From positions 2,535,565 to 2,599,564 of the forward strand of contig JAYGXS010000003.1 in NCBI GenBank assembly GCA_036362985.1: a stretch of 64,000 nt of DNA, written 5' to 3'. Positions 43,146-53,383 of this stretch are shown here, piece after piece. Source of the stretch: Ligula intestinalis (taxonomy: Eukaryota; Platyhelminthes; Cestoda; Diphyllobothriidea; Diphyllobothriidae). The notes beneath the pieces are model-generated. The model did no database searches, was not told where the DNA came from, and was given only the letters and a program-made list of their open reading frames with translations. Within the stretch, counting starts at the first letter, position 1. The number at the start of each line of letters is the position of its first letter. The position numbers and the translations under genes were made by a program.

Positions 43146-43224
43146 GGGACGATACCGTTAAGCAGGTTTCGGAATCCCGCTAGCCTACATTGACCATGGC
43201 TTCTCGTGTAAAGCCGAAAGTTTA

Positions 43225-43385
43225 GAATAAAACGATCGTTTCAGAGTTTGAGTCTTTCCTTTCTTTTCAACTGGAACCTTGGGCACGCATATTTGCTTAC
43301 ATTCATAAAAACGCTCTCGTACAAGTGATCGCACCTTCTTCTTCTCCTGAACTATTTCATTGGACTTGCATATTCATTTTAGTTA
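43225..43385 (+). repeat. PLE F-like and E-like terminal fragments in series
   Basis: AGTTTGAGTCTTTCCTTTCTTTTCAACTGGAACCTTGGGCACGC resembles the F end. TACAAGTGATCGCACCTTCTTCTTCTCCTGAACTATTTC resembles the E end. Both are short and diverged. Confidence 0.5.
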
Positions 43386-43999
43386 TTAATACTTATTTTT
43401 AATGGAGTCCAGTAAGCGTCCTTATAATGGATTAGCCCGACTGCATTCACTTACTTCTGGCAAATTTAAAAGGCTGACATTTTAACTAGGCTGTAGTCTC
43501 CAGGAAATACATGAGCAATACTTTAAGAGGCAGTTTGAGGAACCGAACTTCCCCTTTTTGTGCAAGAAAACAGGGATTATGTAGCAATACACGTTTGCAG
43601 TTAGAAGTGGTGCTTTCCGCACTGTAAATTATACATTTCCACAATGATTAGCGTGAGAGAAAAAAATGCAGGCAAAAAACATTTCCAAAGTCGGCATTTG
43701 GCATCGCATGCCGCGTGCAGACTTAAATAGATTTAGTTTACACTTGCTGCAGCAACGGCTGTCTCAACTTGTGAAGATTCAGGAGTGCCTATAAAGCATG
43801 CATAGGATCTAAGCTTTTCGATGATTGTTGCTCAGTTAGAATAACTTCAATCGTCGAATAGCCCTCTTCCTCTGGTCCTAACACCTTTCGTTTAATTGCC
43901 TGCTCTTCTGCACTACAGAAGCTTGCAGAAAAAGTTGTCTTGAACATAATTACGCCAGCTTTCTCCGATTTTTTCGATCTCAGGCAATTCGCATATAAG
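43386..43999. other. No recognisable feature
   Basis: About 600 bp, no domain or repeat recognised. Confidence 0.4.
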
Positions 44000-44405
44000 A
44001 ATTAGTGAAGTACACTGGACGCTTTTGCTCTGGTAGTCCATTCTGCTTTAATGGACTTAAGTAAGGGCTGCCGTGCATATGGATGTACTTTTATCGACTA
44101 ATCTTTAGACTTTAATGCGATCCTGTGCTATATTCTTCCAAATAAAACTTCTTCGTGCGGCTCTATTGACTTGGTTGTCCCTTGTCTTGGAGAGAATTTG
44201 ACTTCCTGCACTCAATTTGTTCACTGCAGCAGGTGAAAATCCACGGTACCTCCCAACAACTGTGGAGTTATCCAAGGGTCTATATTATTCCCTCATACCT
44301 CCCTCCACACTGACGACCAACGATTGCAAAACGAACGTTTGTTTGTGTAGTATGTTGATGAGAATGAACGTCTCTGGGCTGGATATTGCCATCGATTATG
44401 ACTGA
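44000..44405 (+). mobile_element. Family C (CR1/Rex1-like) RT fragment
   Basis: LDAFALVVHSALMDLSKG, TSCTQFVHC and a GVIQGSILFPHTSLHTDD segment occur in shifting frames, collinear with 52060-52400 (LDAVALVVHSALRDLDNG, TSRTQFVQS). The GVxQGSIL block is RT region B. It is strongly decayed. Confidence 0.65.
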
Positions 44406-44479
44406 TTATTTGTTTAAAAGAGTCTGAGCAGTCAACATTCCTGAATATTTTCCATCCCCCTTCGCACATTTTTATGCAA

Positions 44480-44575
44480 ATGTATCTGATAATGAATCCC
44501 CGACGGATGTCAAAGCATCAGGCGAATAAAAAGTATTGTCCCAATGATCAAGTTGTCTTCTTCTCATAGTATATT
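44480..44575 (+). repeat. PLE family F terminus with degenerate hammerhead
   Basis: CTGATAATGAATCCCCGACGGATGTCAAAGCATCAGGCGAATAAA (44486-44530) and GATCAAGTTGTCTTCTTCTC match the F 3' end at 14656-14740. The box is CTGATAA and GAAAC is CAAAG, so the ribozyme is dead. Confidence 0.65.
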
Positions 44576-45479
44576 GTAGAAAAATTATGCGTTCTACGAG
44601 ATAACCACGTCATATCATGCATGACATCTTGCTTATTCGTCCGGACAGCGGGAATTGGCGTCCATATACGTTTGACTCAATAGGTCATGTTGAATACTGG
44701 AACTCTACATCAGGGCTTCTCAAGCGGTACCCAAAGATATTCTAATAATTAAATTGTGCCAGTGATTGCATTAAGCAGAGTGGCCTGTAAGATAAGAAAT
44801 TGTGAAAATAAATGTGAATACACAATTTTTAATTTTATATAAAAATCTCCATAAGCGGTTTACGTCACGTCCTTTTTTTAAATTTAACGTTATTTTGGGT
44901 ATATTTTTATTATAACTACATACGGAGTAGCCGAAAACTTCCAAAGTCAGTGCCAATTAGCAGACGTTCAACTACTTTGGTTAGCTGAAGCTTCTGTAGA
45001 GTGTTATGTCGAAGTTCAAAACAACGAGCTTTCTGGGCATTAAGAAGTGCATGAGTCGGCAATACGCTTACATTTCGATAGAGTGCTGCCCATATAAGTC
45101 AAACATTAATTTGGGGGCTAATTCGGGAAAACACACTACGACTGTTTGCATAAGTACTGTGACAGCCACAAATAATTCATGGCTATTGGTCGTGGTCTCA
45201 ATATGTCTGTATGTGGTCGACGGGCATTTGTAAATCAAGAACAAGCCGAAGGTCATGATGAGCTTGCTATTCTCAATCAACAGGGTTAGTTTACTTCAGG
45301 AAAATCTAGATGTGTACCTTTGATTTCTAAGTGAAAATTAAAAATCAGTATTTACTTTATTAGCGAAGCCAAAAGTGAGTGAGCCAATGAGCTGGACCAC
45401 AGGTGACAAGGAGCAGACTGGAAAATAAACTCCTTGAGATTTTTGAAGAGAAAAAACTATCATTCATGGGGGAGGGCAG
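44576..45479. other. No recognisable feature
   Basis: About 900 bp. Overlapping frames of 70-75 codons on both strands at 45006-45280 have no recognisable domain. Confidence 0.4.
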
Positions 45480-45830
45480 GTCAAACGGGGAGAGCATCAC
45501 AAAGGTTACTGTGACCATCACTGAAGTGCGGCAGTGTCAGTAAGATACCCGCTGATTTCTTGCAAAGTCTACCAATAAGGCTGTTAACACAGATGTATTT
45601 GCTCAGGTAGTCGACAGTCCGCTGCGAATCGAATCAAGGCAGCACATTTAGGAGGCGCAAGGATCGACAGACGCCATCGCTTATAACATCTTCCCGGTTC
45701 GCATATAGTCAAGTAGGGAGGACCGCAAATAACTTTGTGCGATAATTTTGCTAAGAGGGATTAAGGGACGGGTGGAACATAATCTAATATTTATGATTTG
45801 TAATGGTCTCAGGAGGCCGTCAGTAGAGAA
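45480..45830 (+). pseudogene. Possible RTE-type RT fragment
   Basis: In broken frames VTVTITEVRQC, then NIFPVRI, SREDRK and LLRGIKGRVEHNLI resemble, in order, the EV..I..LK.., I.P..KKG...C.N.RGI.LL...GKI region of RTE-type RTs. The match is weak, and no catalytic motif is included. Confidence 0.35.
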
Positions 45831-46544
45831 GATGGGTAGGCTCACTCCACCGAGAAAAAAAAGGTTGTACTAAAATGTAGGAAGTAGTATAGTAATAGTA
45901 AAGTCTTTGGGCCAGCTTCCGCGTCAAAACGCCCTAAAGATACCGACACAAAGGCTTCTAGAAGAAAGCCTTTCATGTTTCGTCCAATCTATTGGAGAAA
46001 GAGAACTTCCAATTGATGAGCCTTAACCCATTAAACGTAACTTTAGAGGAGTCCTCTTAAGTTTGGTGTTGTTGCTAACTCGAATAAATATTCTGATATC
46101 AGTCAACAGTTTTCAGCAGGTAAAATGAGGAATGTTAAGGCCAGGTTCCTCCAAAGTTACCTGCATCGTAAAAGAAAGTAACTGAGAGTTGACAGTCGTC
46201 TTTTGTAGGTTATTGATTACTGTCCAATTACAATTTTGGTTGCACGCCTTTGAACTTTTTCGCGGCTCAGACTTTCCATATTTGGATAGTGGACCCCAAT
46301 GATTTCCCACGAAGGTTCCAAAGATTTGTTAAATTAGTGGACCTAAAAGGCAGATAAATCTCCTTTGGCAGGGTACATTATCGACATCGTAGACTTTGCT
46401 TCCTTTGTGCAATACAGGAAGGGTTTCAGAGGGTGCGTGCTCCACACTCCCAAATACTTCTGGGCGTCCACGTCCTGCAATGATATGCATTCAGTCAGTA
46501 AACCCTGTGTTTATAAAAACAGATTATGTCGACTCGTATGATAT
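45831..46544. other. No recognisable feature
   Basis: About 700 bp, nothing recognised. Confidence 0.4.
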
Positions 46545-46690
46545 TTCAATTCACGAATGAATGCGAACGTTCGCGTTCGAGGTATTTGCATGGTTTCGGA
46601 AAGAGGCAGGTGGAGCACTGGATCAGGTTGTTTATTATTCTGAGCTTTTGGACTCTTGCGGGAGTCCATCGTCCATATCGTCAGATATTG
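46545..46690 (-). repeat. PLE family G terminus with degenerate hammerhead
   Basis: GAGCACTGGATCAGGTTGTTTATTATTCTGAGCTTTTGGACTC and GGGAGTCCATCGTCC match the G ends. The hammerhead remnant is at 46639-46674 minus: perfect stem II GGACTC/GAGTCC, but AAA in place of GAA. Confidence 0.65.
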
Positions 46691-47480
46691 CAGTTATTAT
46701 CCTTGGTCATTTCTGACATGCAGGTCGAATAATGCACCAAGGGTTGGTAACTCCGGTAAAATCGCAGTGCAGTTCGCTAAAGCAATCGTTAAGCTAAACA
46801 ATAAGAAACGTACAGTCGAGAATGGAGCCTTGGGGAACACCACTCTAAACCAAAACCTTGGCCGACCTCTTATCACTGATATGGAGAGTTTGCAAGCGGC
46901 TGATTCCAAATTGTCTTGCCATGCCGAAAGCTTACCTCTTACTTATGGATTAATTTAATATGCAATACGGTGAGAAGCTACTGAACTTCTTTTCGAATTC
47001 GGTCTAGACTGTGAGTACTATAATGTCAATGCGCCATTCTAAACAGCAGGGCACAGTTTTCGCGCAGGGCCCACCTCGGCGGAAATGGTCTTGAACGCCG
47101 GTAAGCAGAGGCTTATGTTCTATGAATTGCATAAAATGCTGCTCAATCATTTTTTCTATTATTCTGCAGCATACTGCAGTAAGGCTGACTGGTTAATAAT
47201 TGCTTGCAGAGACCGGACTTCCACACTTTAGAGCGATTTAATCCACGCGGACTTCCAATCGAGTAGTAAATATCCGGTTTCGAAATTTGGACTTCTGTAC
47301 CATTTTGGAGAGATTGGCGGGGTGACCGCATCCCTTTTCTTTTGTGAAGACTGACCGGAAACATTCTTCAGTAAGGTTCATAGCGCCAGCGGTCCTCGAC
47401 AGGGTTATCGGATCTTTTTTTGCGTGCACTGACTGTGGTAACCAATAAGAAATTTCGCGTTCATGGTCGCCCATTTAAGT
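46691..47480 (-). pseudogene. CR1/jockey-like reverse transcriptase remnant
   Basis: On the minus strand, in shifting frames: VSLTAVCCRIIEKMIEQHFM, FIEHKPLLTGVQDHFRRG (QHGFR-type block), a long gap, and SGVPQGSILDCTFLIV near 46880-46830 (region B of the palm). Motifs A and C are not clear. It belongs to the same broad group as family B, but the wording of the blocks differs, so it may be another family. Confidence 0.6.
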
Positions 47481-47841
47481 AAGTCTTATTCGAAATCCCG
47501 CCTTGTTCTGAGACTAAGGCCCGTTACTTGATTTCACTGAGTGCCTTATGCACTTAGAGATGCTGGATTTCTGTCCGCAAGCAAAATTTTCCTTGGCCGT
47601 TGCTGAATTTTATTTCTTGTTGAAGGCCTGTGAACGCCATTGAGATTCGTTTCTCAACCTTTTCCTCGAAAGTAGACAGCGATTCGTGATAAACATGTGT
47701 GTTATATCCAAACATGTTTCCCAATCCTCGTTTAAGTTTCCAATTAAATGCGGGATCCCATTAAACGTGCATGATATTGCCCTTCATTCGATCAAGATCA
47801 CCGCGTCAATAATGTTTTCTGACTGTTGGTGTCTCGAATAT
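47481..47841. other. No recognisable feature
   Basis: About 360 bp, nothing recognised. Confidence 0.4.
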
Positions 47842-48192
47842 TTAAAAAAAAGTGTTATCCCAAAGCAGTAAAACATGGTCACTTTTACGCAGCTGAGGTA
47901 GACATGACACTTCATCAACGCTGTCCTGCAAATTGGGGACAAATAGGTCCAAACAATTGGGTTTTTGACACTCCGGCATCCTAGTTGGAAATGTGATGCA
48001 CTGTGTGAGCGGTGTGTTCAGAAGGCAAGTATCAAAGGCTGGTTCAAAGCAATGTGCGTATGCCGAACTCAATATAGGCGCGTTAAATTCCAAAATGATC
48101 ATGAGATCCGACCGAGAAGCGATCATTTCGAGTTCCGCTAGCAAACAAGCATCAGACACCTGATCCCCTCTTGGTGGTAAGTAGAGTGTCAA
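47842..48192 (-). pseudogene. APE endonuclease, C-terminal half, copy B4
   Basis: 116 open codons: LTLYLPPRGDQVSDACLLAE, ILEFNAPILSS (in place of ILGDFNAPHIDWSS, so the catalytic Asp is lost), QCITFPTRMPECQKPNCLDL and LRKSDHVLLLW at the end. Confidence 0.75.
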
Positions 48193-48194
48193 AA

Positions 48195-48895
48195 CTTCGG
48201 GAATTCAGAAGACGAAGAAGCAATCACTGGAGCAGAAGTTTTATTTTCCTGATGTTTCGGATTCAGTCGGAAATCCTTAATCATAGGTAATTGTAAAAAG
48301 GCCTAAGACATTCGCAGATAAGGGTGAAACATGCACAGATTGCAGGGTACTTATAGTTCGTAGCAGTCACCCGCATGCGTACTCTAACTGTCAGTTCCTG
48401 TAGCCACCGCTTGAGAACATATTAAATGCGGTGATTGCTTATTAATTGCCACAGGGTTCTTGTCCTCGTCGGATGCGAGCTTTATACGAACGAGACAATG
48501 ATACCCCCTGGCATTCGAATTGCTGTTGCACCCAGTCCTTCCCACGTGACTGATTCTCTTGCTCAGGAAATTTCTCAGTACCTCGTATGGAAATGCCAAA
48601 TCGTGGTGCATGTTGATGGACTGGGGCCCTGATAATCATGACTCGAGCAGCTCGCGGCTCACGTGGTTGTCATTTCTTGCGAAAATTTCTGCCTTGTCAA
48701 CCTTGAAAATATGGCCAGGTCCTTTCGAGCGAGCTGCAACCTGGGAGCTAGCGTCTTTCTTCCTCACCGCCGCTGCATGCCCAGCCATTCGCGTCCGCAA
48801 TTAGCTCCCGGTCTCTCCGACGTAGTTACTTTGTCAAAAAATGCACAAGATCCGGTAAACTACTCCAGCCGTTTTCTGGCCGCGGGGCTTAATAA
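48195..48895 (-). mobile_element. Penelope-like element, family E, inserted in copy B4
   Basis: Minus strand: nuclease remnant with Y/VGET-like codons near 48820, HIFKVDKA-type and ESS/ESW-like segments (48750-48640), HHDLAFPYEVLRNFLSKRIS and HVGRTGC (48611-48530), 3' region with TATAAGTACCCTGCAATC, hammerhead remnant (48248-48287) and terminus (GCTTCTTCGTCTTCTGAA near 48205-48225). RT is absent. Confidence 0.75.
48248..48287 (-). ncRNA. Hammerhead-like motif lacking the CUGANGA box (PLE family E)
   Basis: Minus: CCTATGATTAAGGATTTCC, GACTGAATCCGAAACATCAGG. The box is CTATGA again, and GTC before the cut is ATC. Confidence 0.4.
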
Positions 48896-48899
48896 ACCA

Positions 48900-49408
48900 T
48901 GTCGTTTAATGCATTAAGAAATCACCTCAGAAATTCACGCAATTGTTTGCCTTTTGCCTGTAACTAAAAGTCCAATTTTCACGTACGTGAGTATGCCTAC
49001 TCCTTGACGCCTTTCACTCTCTCTTCGTAAAAGCTGGCGGCCGGTCATCCACATTTGTGACAACCAGGTTTTGGCTAACCAAATTGTATGTGGAGATACT
49101 GTAAATATATAGTTTATCAGCTCGTCAGGCTTCGGAAGCGTGCTCCGTGCATTGATACACATTAAAAATAATGTTCGGTTTACCCGGGTAGAGCTTGCGT
49201 TCGGAGTTGACCCTGCGGTCATTGTAGACGCTGAAATACCTGGCTGTTCTTCTTTTTTGTTTTTGCTGAGCTCATTTCTCATTGAGATACCTAAACTGGT
49301 TAACTTTTCAGCCGTAACGCAGGTTAGTATGAAATGATTGGCATGGTAATCACTTGTACTTATTATAACTGTGAGCATGCTTGATCTAGCCGACCTCAAT
49401 GATGTCAC
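48900..49408 (-). pseudogene. APE endonuclease, N-terminal half, copy B4
   Basis: Within a 157-codon minus frame the second half reads LFLMCINARSTLPKPDELIN, IWLAKTWLSQM (catalytic Glu changed to Lys, compare ETWLS), RRESERRQGVGILTYVKIGL and LVTGKRQ. The first half of the frame has no recognisable similarity. Confidence 0.7.
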
Positions 49409-49439
49409 GGAGGGTTATTGTCATGCGTGCCGACTGGCA

Positions 49440-50290
49440 GAGATTGACCTGAAGAGCTCAACCAAGTCTCTTCTTCAGCGACGGTGACTAGAAATAGAAG
49501 GTCCAAGAACTGCTTCTATGCCTTATTGGACAGTTTCTAGCCGAGTCTTTAGTTGCCCTCCTCATCGATGCCTCCAGGTGGGCTGTGGTGCCGGATCGAG
49601 GGTAGCATAGCTAAGTTCGTGAGGCAGACGACGAAGAACGTGCCAAAACTACCTCAGTCACCTTTCTTGGATGGCCTGAGTTATCCTCGCAACAAGATTG
49701 CAGTGAGTGCGGACTTCCTCAGTCGAAAAAAAGTCACTACGCTTAACTGGCAAGCTGGTCCTCAGAAATCGGTGGTCAAAGAACTCCAGTCTTTGCTCAT
49801 CTTCAGCGCGCACAGCCCATCATTCACATCTATATAGGAGGACTGACCAGATGGATGGACGCTGTATACGAATATTTGTGCGGTGAAGATATCGCGTTGG
49901 ACCCATAGGCACTTTCAAGGGATTGCGAAAGCTCAGCTGCTAGCATTGATACGTGAGACAGCGTCGCCTTTGCTCTACCCATTCGGTAGCCTCCCCCCGA
50001 CGTATTTAAAGTTGTCTACTTCCTCGAATGTATGGCTTATTATCCTAATGGGGGCCTTATCCTGGTCAGGGATGCAGCTCAAAAATGAATTAGTCTTTCT
50101 GGTATTTATGGACATGCCAACCGACATAGCTACCTCATTCATCTGCGACACTACAGACTGTAGACCAATGACGGTTGAGGCTAAGCGTGCAATATCATCG
50201 GCATCGCTCAGCTCAGTTAGCCAGCGTTTGGGTGCAAGCTGAACAAAGCCCTCTTCATGTTAGGCTTTCCCAAAAATCTGGTAAATGAAA
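49440..50290 (-). pseudogene. RTE-type reverse transcriptase fragment
   Basis: On the minus strand RWLTELSDADDIARLAS (motif C; ADD preceded by SD in place of EY), LQSVVSQMNEVAMSVGMSIN, FEEVDNFKYVGGRLPNG and a GLCALK-like stretch follow the order DLxYADDIALLA, LQ..V..VN..A...GL.IN, YLG..., W.L. of RTE/BovB-type RTs. Multiple frame breaks and stops. The N-terminal RT and endonuclease are missing. Confidence 0.75.
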
Positions 50291-51179
50291 TAGTTAAACA
50301 GAACGGGCGAAATGGCAGTTAGGAGAGATTGTTGTGAACCAGAACTCTTGCGGTGGCTGAACGGTAGTAAAACCTTAATCATGACAACGAGTTTTGTCGG
50401 CATTCCGCTGGTGGTAGGGAGAGTAAGATTCGACGTTTTTGTCGTCGCACACGGAAACCATTACAGTCTCATAACTGTCCGGTGCAAGAGTGGTGCAGTG
50501 ATAACTTACTGACATTTTCTGCCAAACTTGCCAAAACGGGAAAAAATTACAAACACTGCAGTATTTCATCATCGTTCTTCGAAATGTGCCCTGTCTTCCC
50601 TATCCTAATGGCTAGGCAAAGCAATCTCCTGGGAAAAGTCTCTAATAATGCCTGCCTTAGTGAGCCTCTAACGTTAAACGATTATAAAAAATATCATGTA
50701 AGGCATTCAGTACCGTATTCAGTGAAAGAAAAACTAAGGCCAATGTTGCCCTGCTTTGAAGCAGAGAACTGTTCCTCTATTGCAAGCCCGCACAAAATAG
50801 TAAAGAGCTATGAAGCTTATAAGATTATGGTCCATTGGATATGTCATATTGCCCGTGAGGGAATATCCTGATAGCAAATAAGGGTTGCATGATTAACAAT
50901 AAACCACAATGGTGACCTCGTTTGATCGAATTTGACTGAAGTACGTCATGTCAAATCTAAAACAGCACTTTACACATGCAGATGCCATCGCTTTAGATAC
51001 TTAATTACTGACTGTTATAAATAAAATAAAACTGTCAAATATTTTAACTTACAGTAGTGCAAAACAAAGCTATGCAAGTCAGAGGTTTTCTGATTTTGCA
51101 GTCTACAGAAAATTGATTAATATAGTGAACCATGATTTGTGAAGATTTGAGGTTCTCTTATCTTATTATTTTCACTATC
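50291..51179. other. No recognisable feature
   Basis: About 900 bp. The 129-codon plus frame at 50482-50871 has no recognisable domain. Confidence 0.4.
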
Positions 51180-51600
51180 CCCAAAGAAGATGAAGAAGAA
51201 GGTATGAGGACATTAAACATTTTATTTTGAGACTGACTTTTCGGAAACTCGCTTGGTTTCATCGGTAGAGCAAGTGGGTGGTTGTTCCCGTTTTCCGGAA
51301 CTGTGTCAACCTTGCCGCATGCCTGGCACTATATCCGTGCTATACGCACGAACTTTGAACTGCCTTTCCACTGCTGACTGACCTTGAGTTTGATCGCTGG
51401 AGCGCTCGTGTGACCTCTGTCCCCTTTGCGGCTTTCGCACGGAGTAATCAGTTGTGGTGCCCGCATGAGTTGATGTCAAGCTTGTGGGCGCGGCGGTGAC
51501 GTCATCCTTTACGCTGGTCATGTGATTCTTAGCCGGCTGCTACCCAATTTTCCTCTGACGCGCAGCAGACAAATAACGTTTTCTGCTTTGACGATGCAAG
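51180..51600 (-). mobile_element. Penelope-like element, family I, inverted terminal part
   Basis: The minus strand ends with a degenerate hammerhead (about 51220-51262, ACCGATGAAACC..GAGTTTCCGAAAAGTCAGT) and a terminus with ATAAAATGTTTAATGTCC and CTTCTTCTTCATC. Its body pairs, in inverted orientation, with 51718-51998 and 56851-57010. Confidence 0.7.
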
Positions 51601-51717
51601 GATAATAGTCCGACCGGCACACTTAACAAAGCCATTTAATTTCATTCCGCCTACCGGCCGTTACGCACAAGGCTCGAGTCAGTTCAAAAAAGGCCAATGA
51701 GTAGGCAAATTAAACTT

Positions 51718-51998
51718 GCGCGTCAGAGCAAACGTGATTTTTCTGCTGCGCATCAGAGGAAAACGGGGTAGTAGCCGGCCAGGAACCACATGGCCAGCGT
51801 GGAACACCACGTAACCGCCGCGCCCACGAGCTTGACATCAACTCACGCGGAGAGCAACAACTGATTACTCCAACGGTCGACGAGGGACAGGCCAGCCAGT
51901 ACGCTGACCTGCGACAGCTGCAAATGGGGAAAAGGTCACTGGAGGCCACCAGTGGTCAAACTCAGTCAGTGGTGAACAGAAATTTCAACGTTCGTACG
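51718..51998 (+). mobile_element. Penelope-like element, family I, direct part left of family C
   Basis: Inverted counterpart of 51360-51600 (for example GACATCAACTCACGCGG against the reverse of CCGCATGAGTTGATGTC). It stops at TTCGTACG (51998), where family C begins, and resumes at 56851 with ATAGTACCAGACATGTGGCAAGG. Confidence 0.7.
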
Positions 51999-52015
51999 CC
52001 GAGCCGTTTTCATCC

Positions 52016-52888
52016 AATTTTTCTGATCCCTTGCAGTTTGCGTATAAGGCTAAGCGTAGAACACTAGATGCTGTTGCTCTGGTAGTCCACTCTGCTCTGA
52101 GAGACTTGGACAATGGATATCGTTTATACACATGTGCCTTTTTGACAACTCCTCAGCCTTCAAAACGATTCCGCGAAGTGTTTGTTCTTAATAAAACCTC
52201 TGCATGCGGCTCTCCTGGCTGGGTCGCCTCTTGGCTTGGGGACTATTTTACTTCCCGCACCCAATTCGTTCAGAGCGGGAAGCGAAAATCCACGATCCTT
52301 CCCAACAATTGTTGAGTTCTGCAGGGATCAATATTATCCCTTCATCTTTTATCCCTCCATACTGATGACCTACGATCTTCAAACGCAAGTTTGTTTGTCA
52401 AATATGCTGGCGACATGGTTGTCGGCCATCCTCTCAAAAGCCAGACCCATTTTTAAACACTGAAGGATGGATTGGACCATGTCACAGCATGGTCGTCAGA
52501 AAATGGCTTTTTACTAAATGAGCGGAAGTCAGTCCAGAGTATCTTCAGGCTGCGACCCTCCTCCAGTCCTGAAAACATCGACTTTCTGCCCAACAAGGTA
52601 TCCTCCTTCCGATACCTTGGTGTAACAATAGCTTCCAACCTCTCATTTACTCTTCATATTGAAGACCTTTTTATTAAAATCCGCAAACTTTTATATTATA
52701 TCTGCCGCTTGCGTTCTTATCGCACCCCGCAAGCCCACATTTGGCGTTTTATAGATGCTTATATCCTCCCTCTCATTCTTTACTGCTCTCCAGTAACCTT
52801 TCCAGCATTACTCAAAAAGACTTTACTATATATTAAACGTATTCTCCACATGCTCTCTTCAGCTGCCGGCTATTCCTATGCTTTTTAG
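52016..52888 (+). pseudogene. Reverse transcriptase of family C
   Basis: QFAYKAKRRTLDAVALVVHS (QxGF-like block) and ALRDLDNG open the fragment. The motif A region (normally with FxDxSxAFNS) is damaged, only TPQPSKRF remaining. Then ACGSPGWVASWLGDYFTSRT, a stop at 52313-52315, and remnants of motif C in a shifted frame (KYA-like AGDMVVGHP near 52405-52430). The frame from 52472 (138 codons) holds HVTAWSSENGFLLNERKSVQ, FRYLGVTIASNLSF and LRSYRTPQAHIWRFIDAYIL, the usual RT thumb and C-terminal blocks. Confidence 0.8.
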
Positions 52889-53021
52889 CTGACCTTATAA
52901 TTCAGCGACATTTAAAATCGGTCAAGAATTTCGTGGACTGTATTCTTAGTAATGACGCTCACCCTCTCCACTCCAAACTAATGGCTGCGAAGTCTTCTCG
53001 TACGACGCACCGAAACTTCCG

Positions 53022-53034
53022 ACGTATGATATGT
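53022..53034. repeat. Target-site duplication of family A copy A2, left (13 bp)
   Basis: ACGTATGATATGT here and at 56564-56576. In the family C copy at 59.4 kb the two flanks are adjacent, which shows the insertion point. Confidence 0.9.
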
Positions 53035-53155
53035 GGGAACCACAGCAGACGCGTCTACGAACCGCGTTCCCACCCGCCCTCCCGGCGGCCAAGGTCTGCT
53101 ACATCCATCTCCCTACGTTGGATCAACTCTCCCCTCCGCCCAATCCGTGTTTTTG

Positions 53156-53383
53156 ATGACGGAACAGCCCCTCCCGGCCACGCTGCTCCGACTCCTCCTC
53201 CTCGCCGCCGGAATAGAGGCCAACCCTGGACCTCTCTGGTACTGCTCGTCCTGCCGAGTCCGTCTGGGCTGCCGCGACTGGTCTGTACGTTGCGGCTCCT
53301 GAAATGGCTGGTGCCATCTCCGCTGCAGTGGCCTCGCCACGGCTGCCGATTGGTCGCCCGCCTTCGCGTTTTCCAGCTGTCCC
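53156..53383 (+). pseudogene. 2A-like leader and PHD-like finger of copy A2
   Basis: From ATG (53156): a leader with LLRLLLLAAG (hydrophobic, leucine-rich), GIEANPGP (53210-53233), then YCSSC, RCGS, a stop at 53300-53302 (TGA for the TGC cysteine of copy A1), NGWCHLRC and the last pair. In 2A peptides the ribosome skips the Gly-Pro bond in NPGP, here between 53230 and 53231, separating the leader from the main protein. The consensus Asp before I/V-E is Gly here. Leader plus 2A resembles the signal-sequence/2A pairs reported in some sea urchin CR1-type elements. Confidence 0.7.

Larger units (their letters stand above)
47842..49408 (-). mobile_element. Family B endonuclease region split by a PLE E insertion, copy B4
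   Basis: The minus strand 49408-48900 encodes the first half of the APE domain, and 48192-47842 the second half. Between them lies a family E PLE (about 48195-48895). No RT follows in this copy. About 20 residues of the domain seem missing at the junction. Confidence 0.75.
51999..53034 (+). mobile_element. Family C (CR1/Rex1/L2-like) retrotransposon, part left of family A
   Basis: 5'-truncated RT and C-terminal region: NFSDPLQFAYKAKRRTLDAV starts it at about 52016, and it runs to MAAKSSRTTHRNFRRMI, where family A is inserted. It continues at 56577. Confidence 0.85.
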
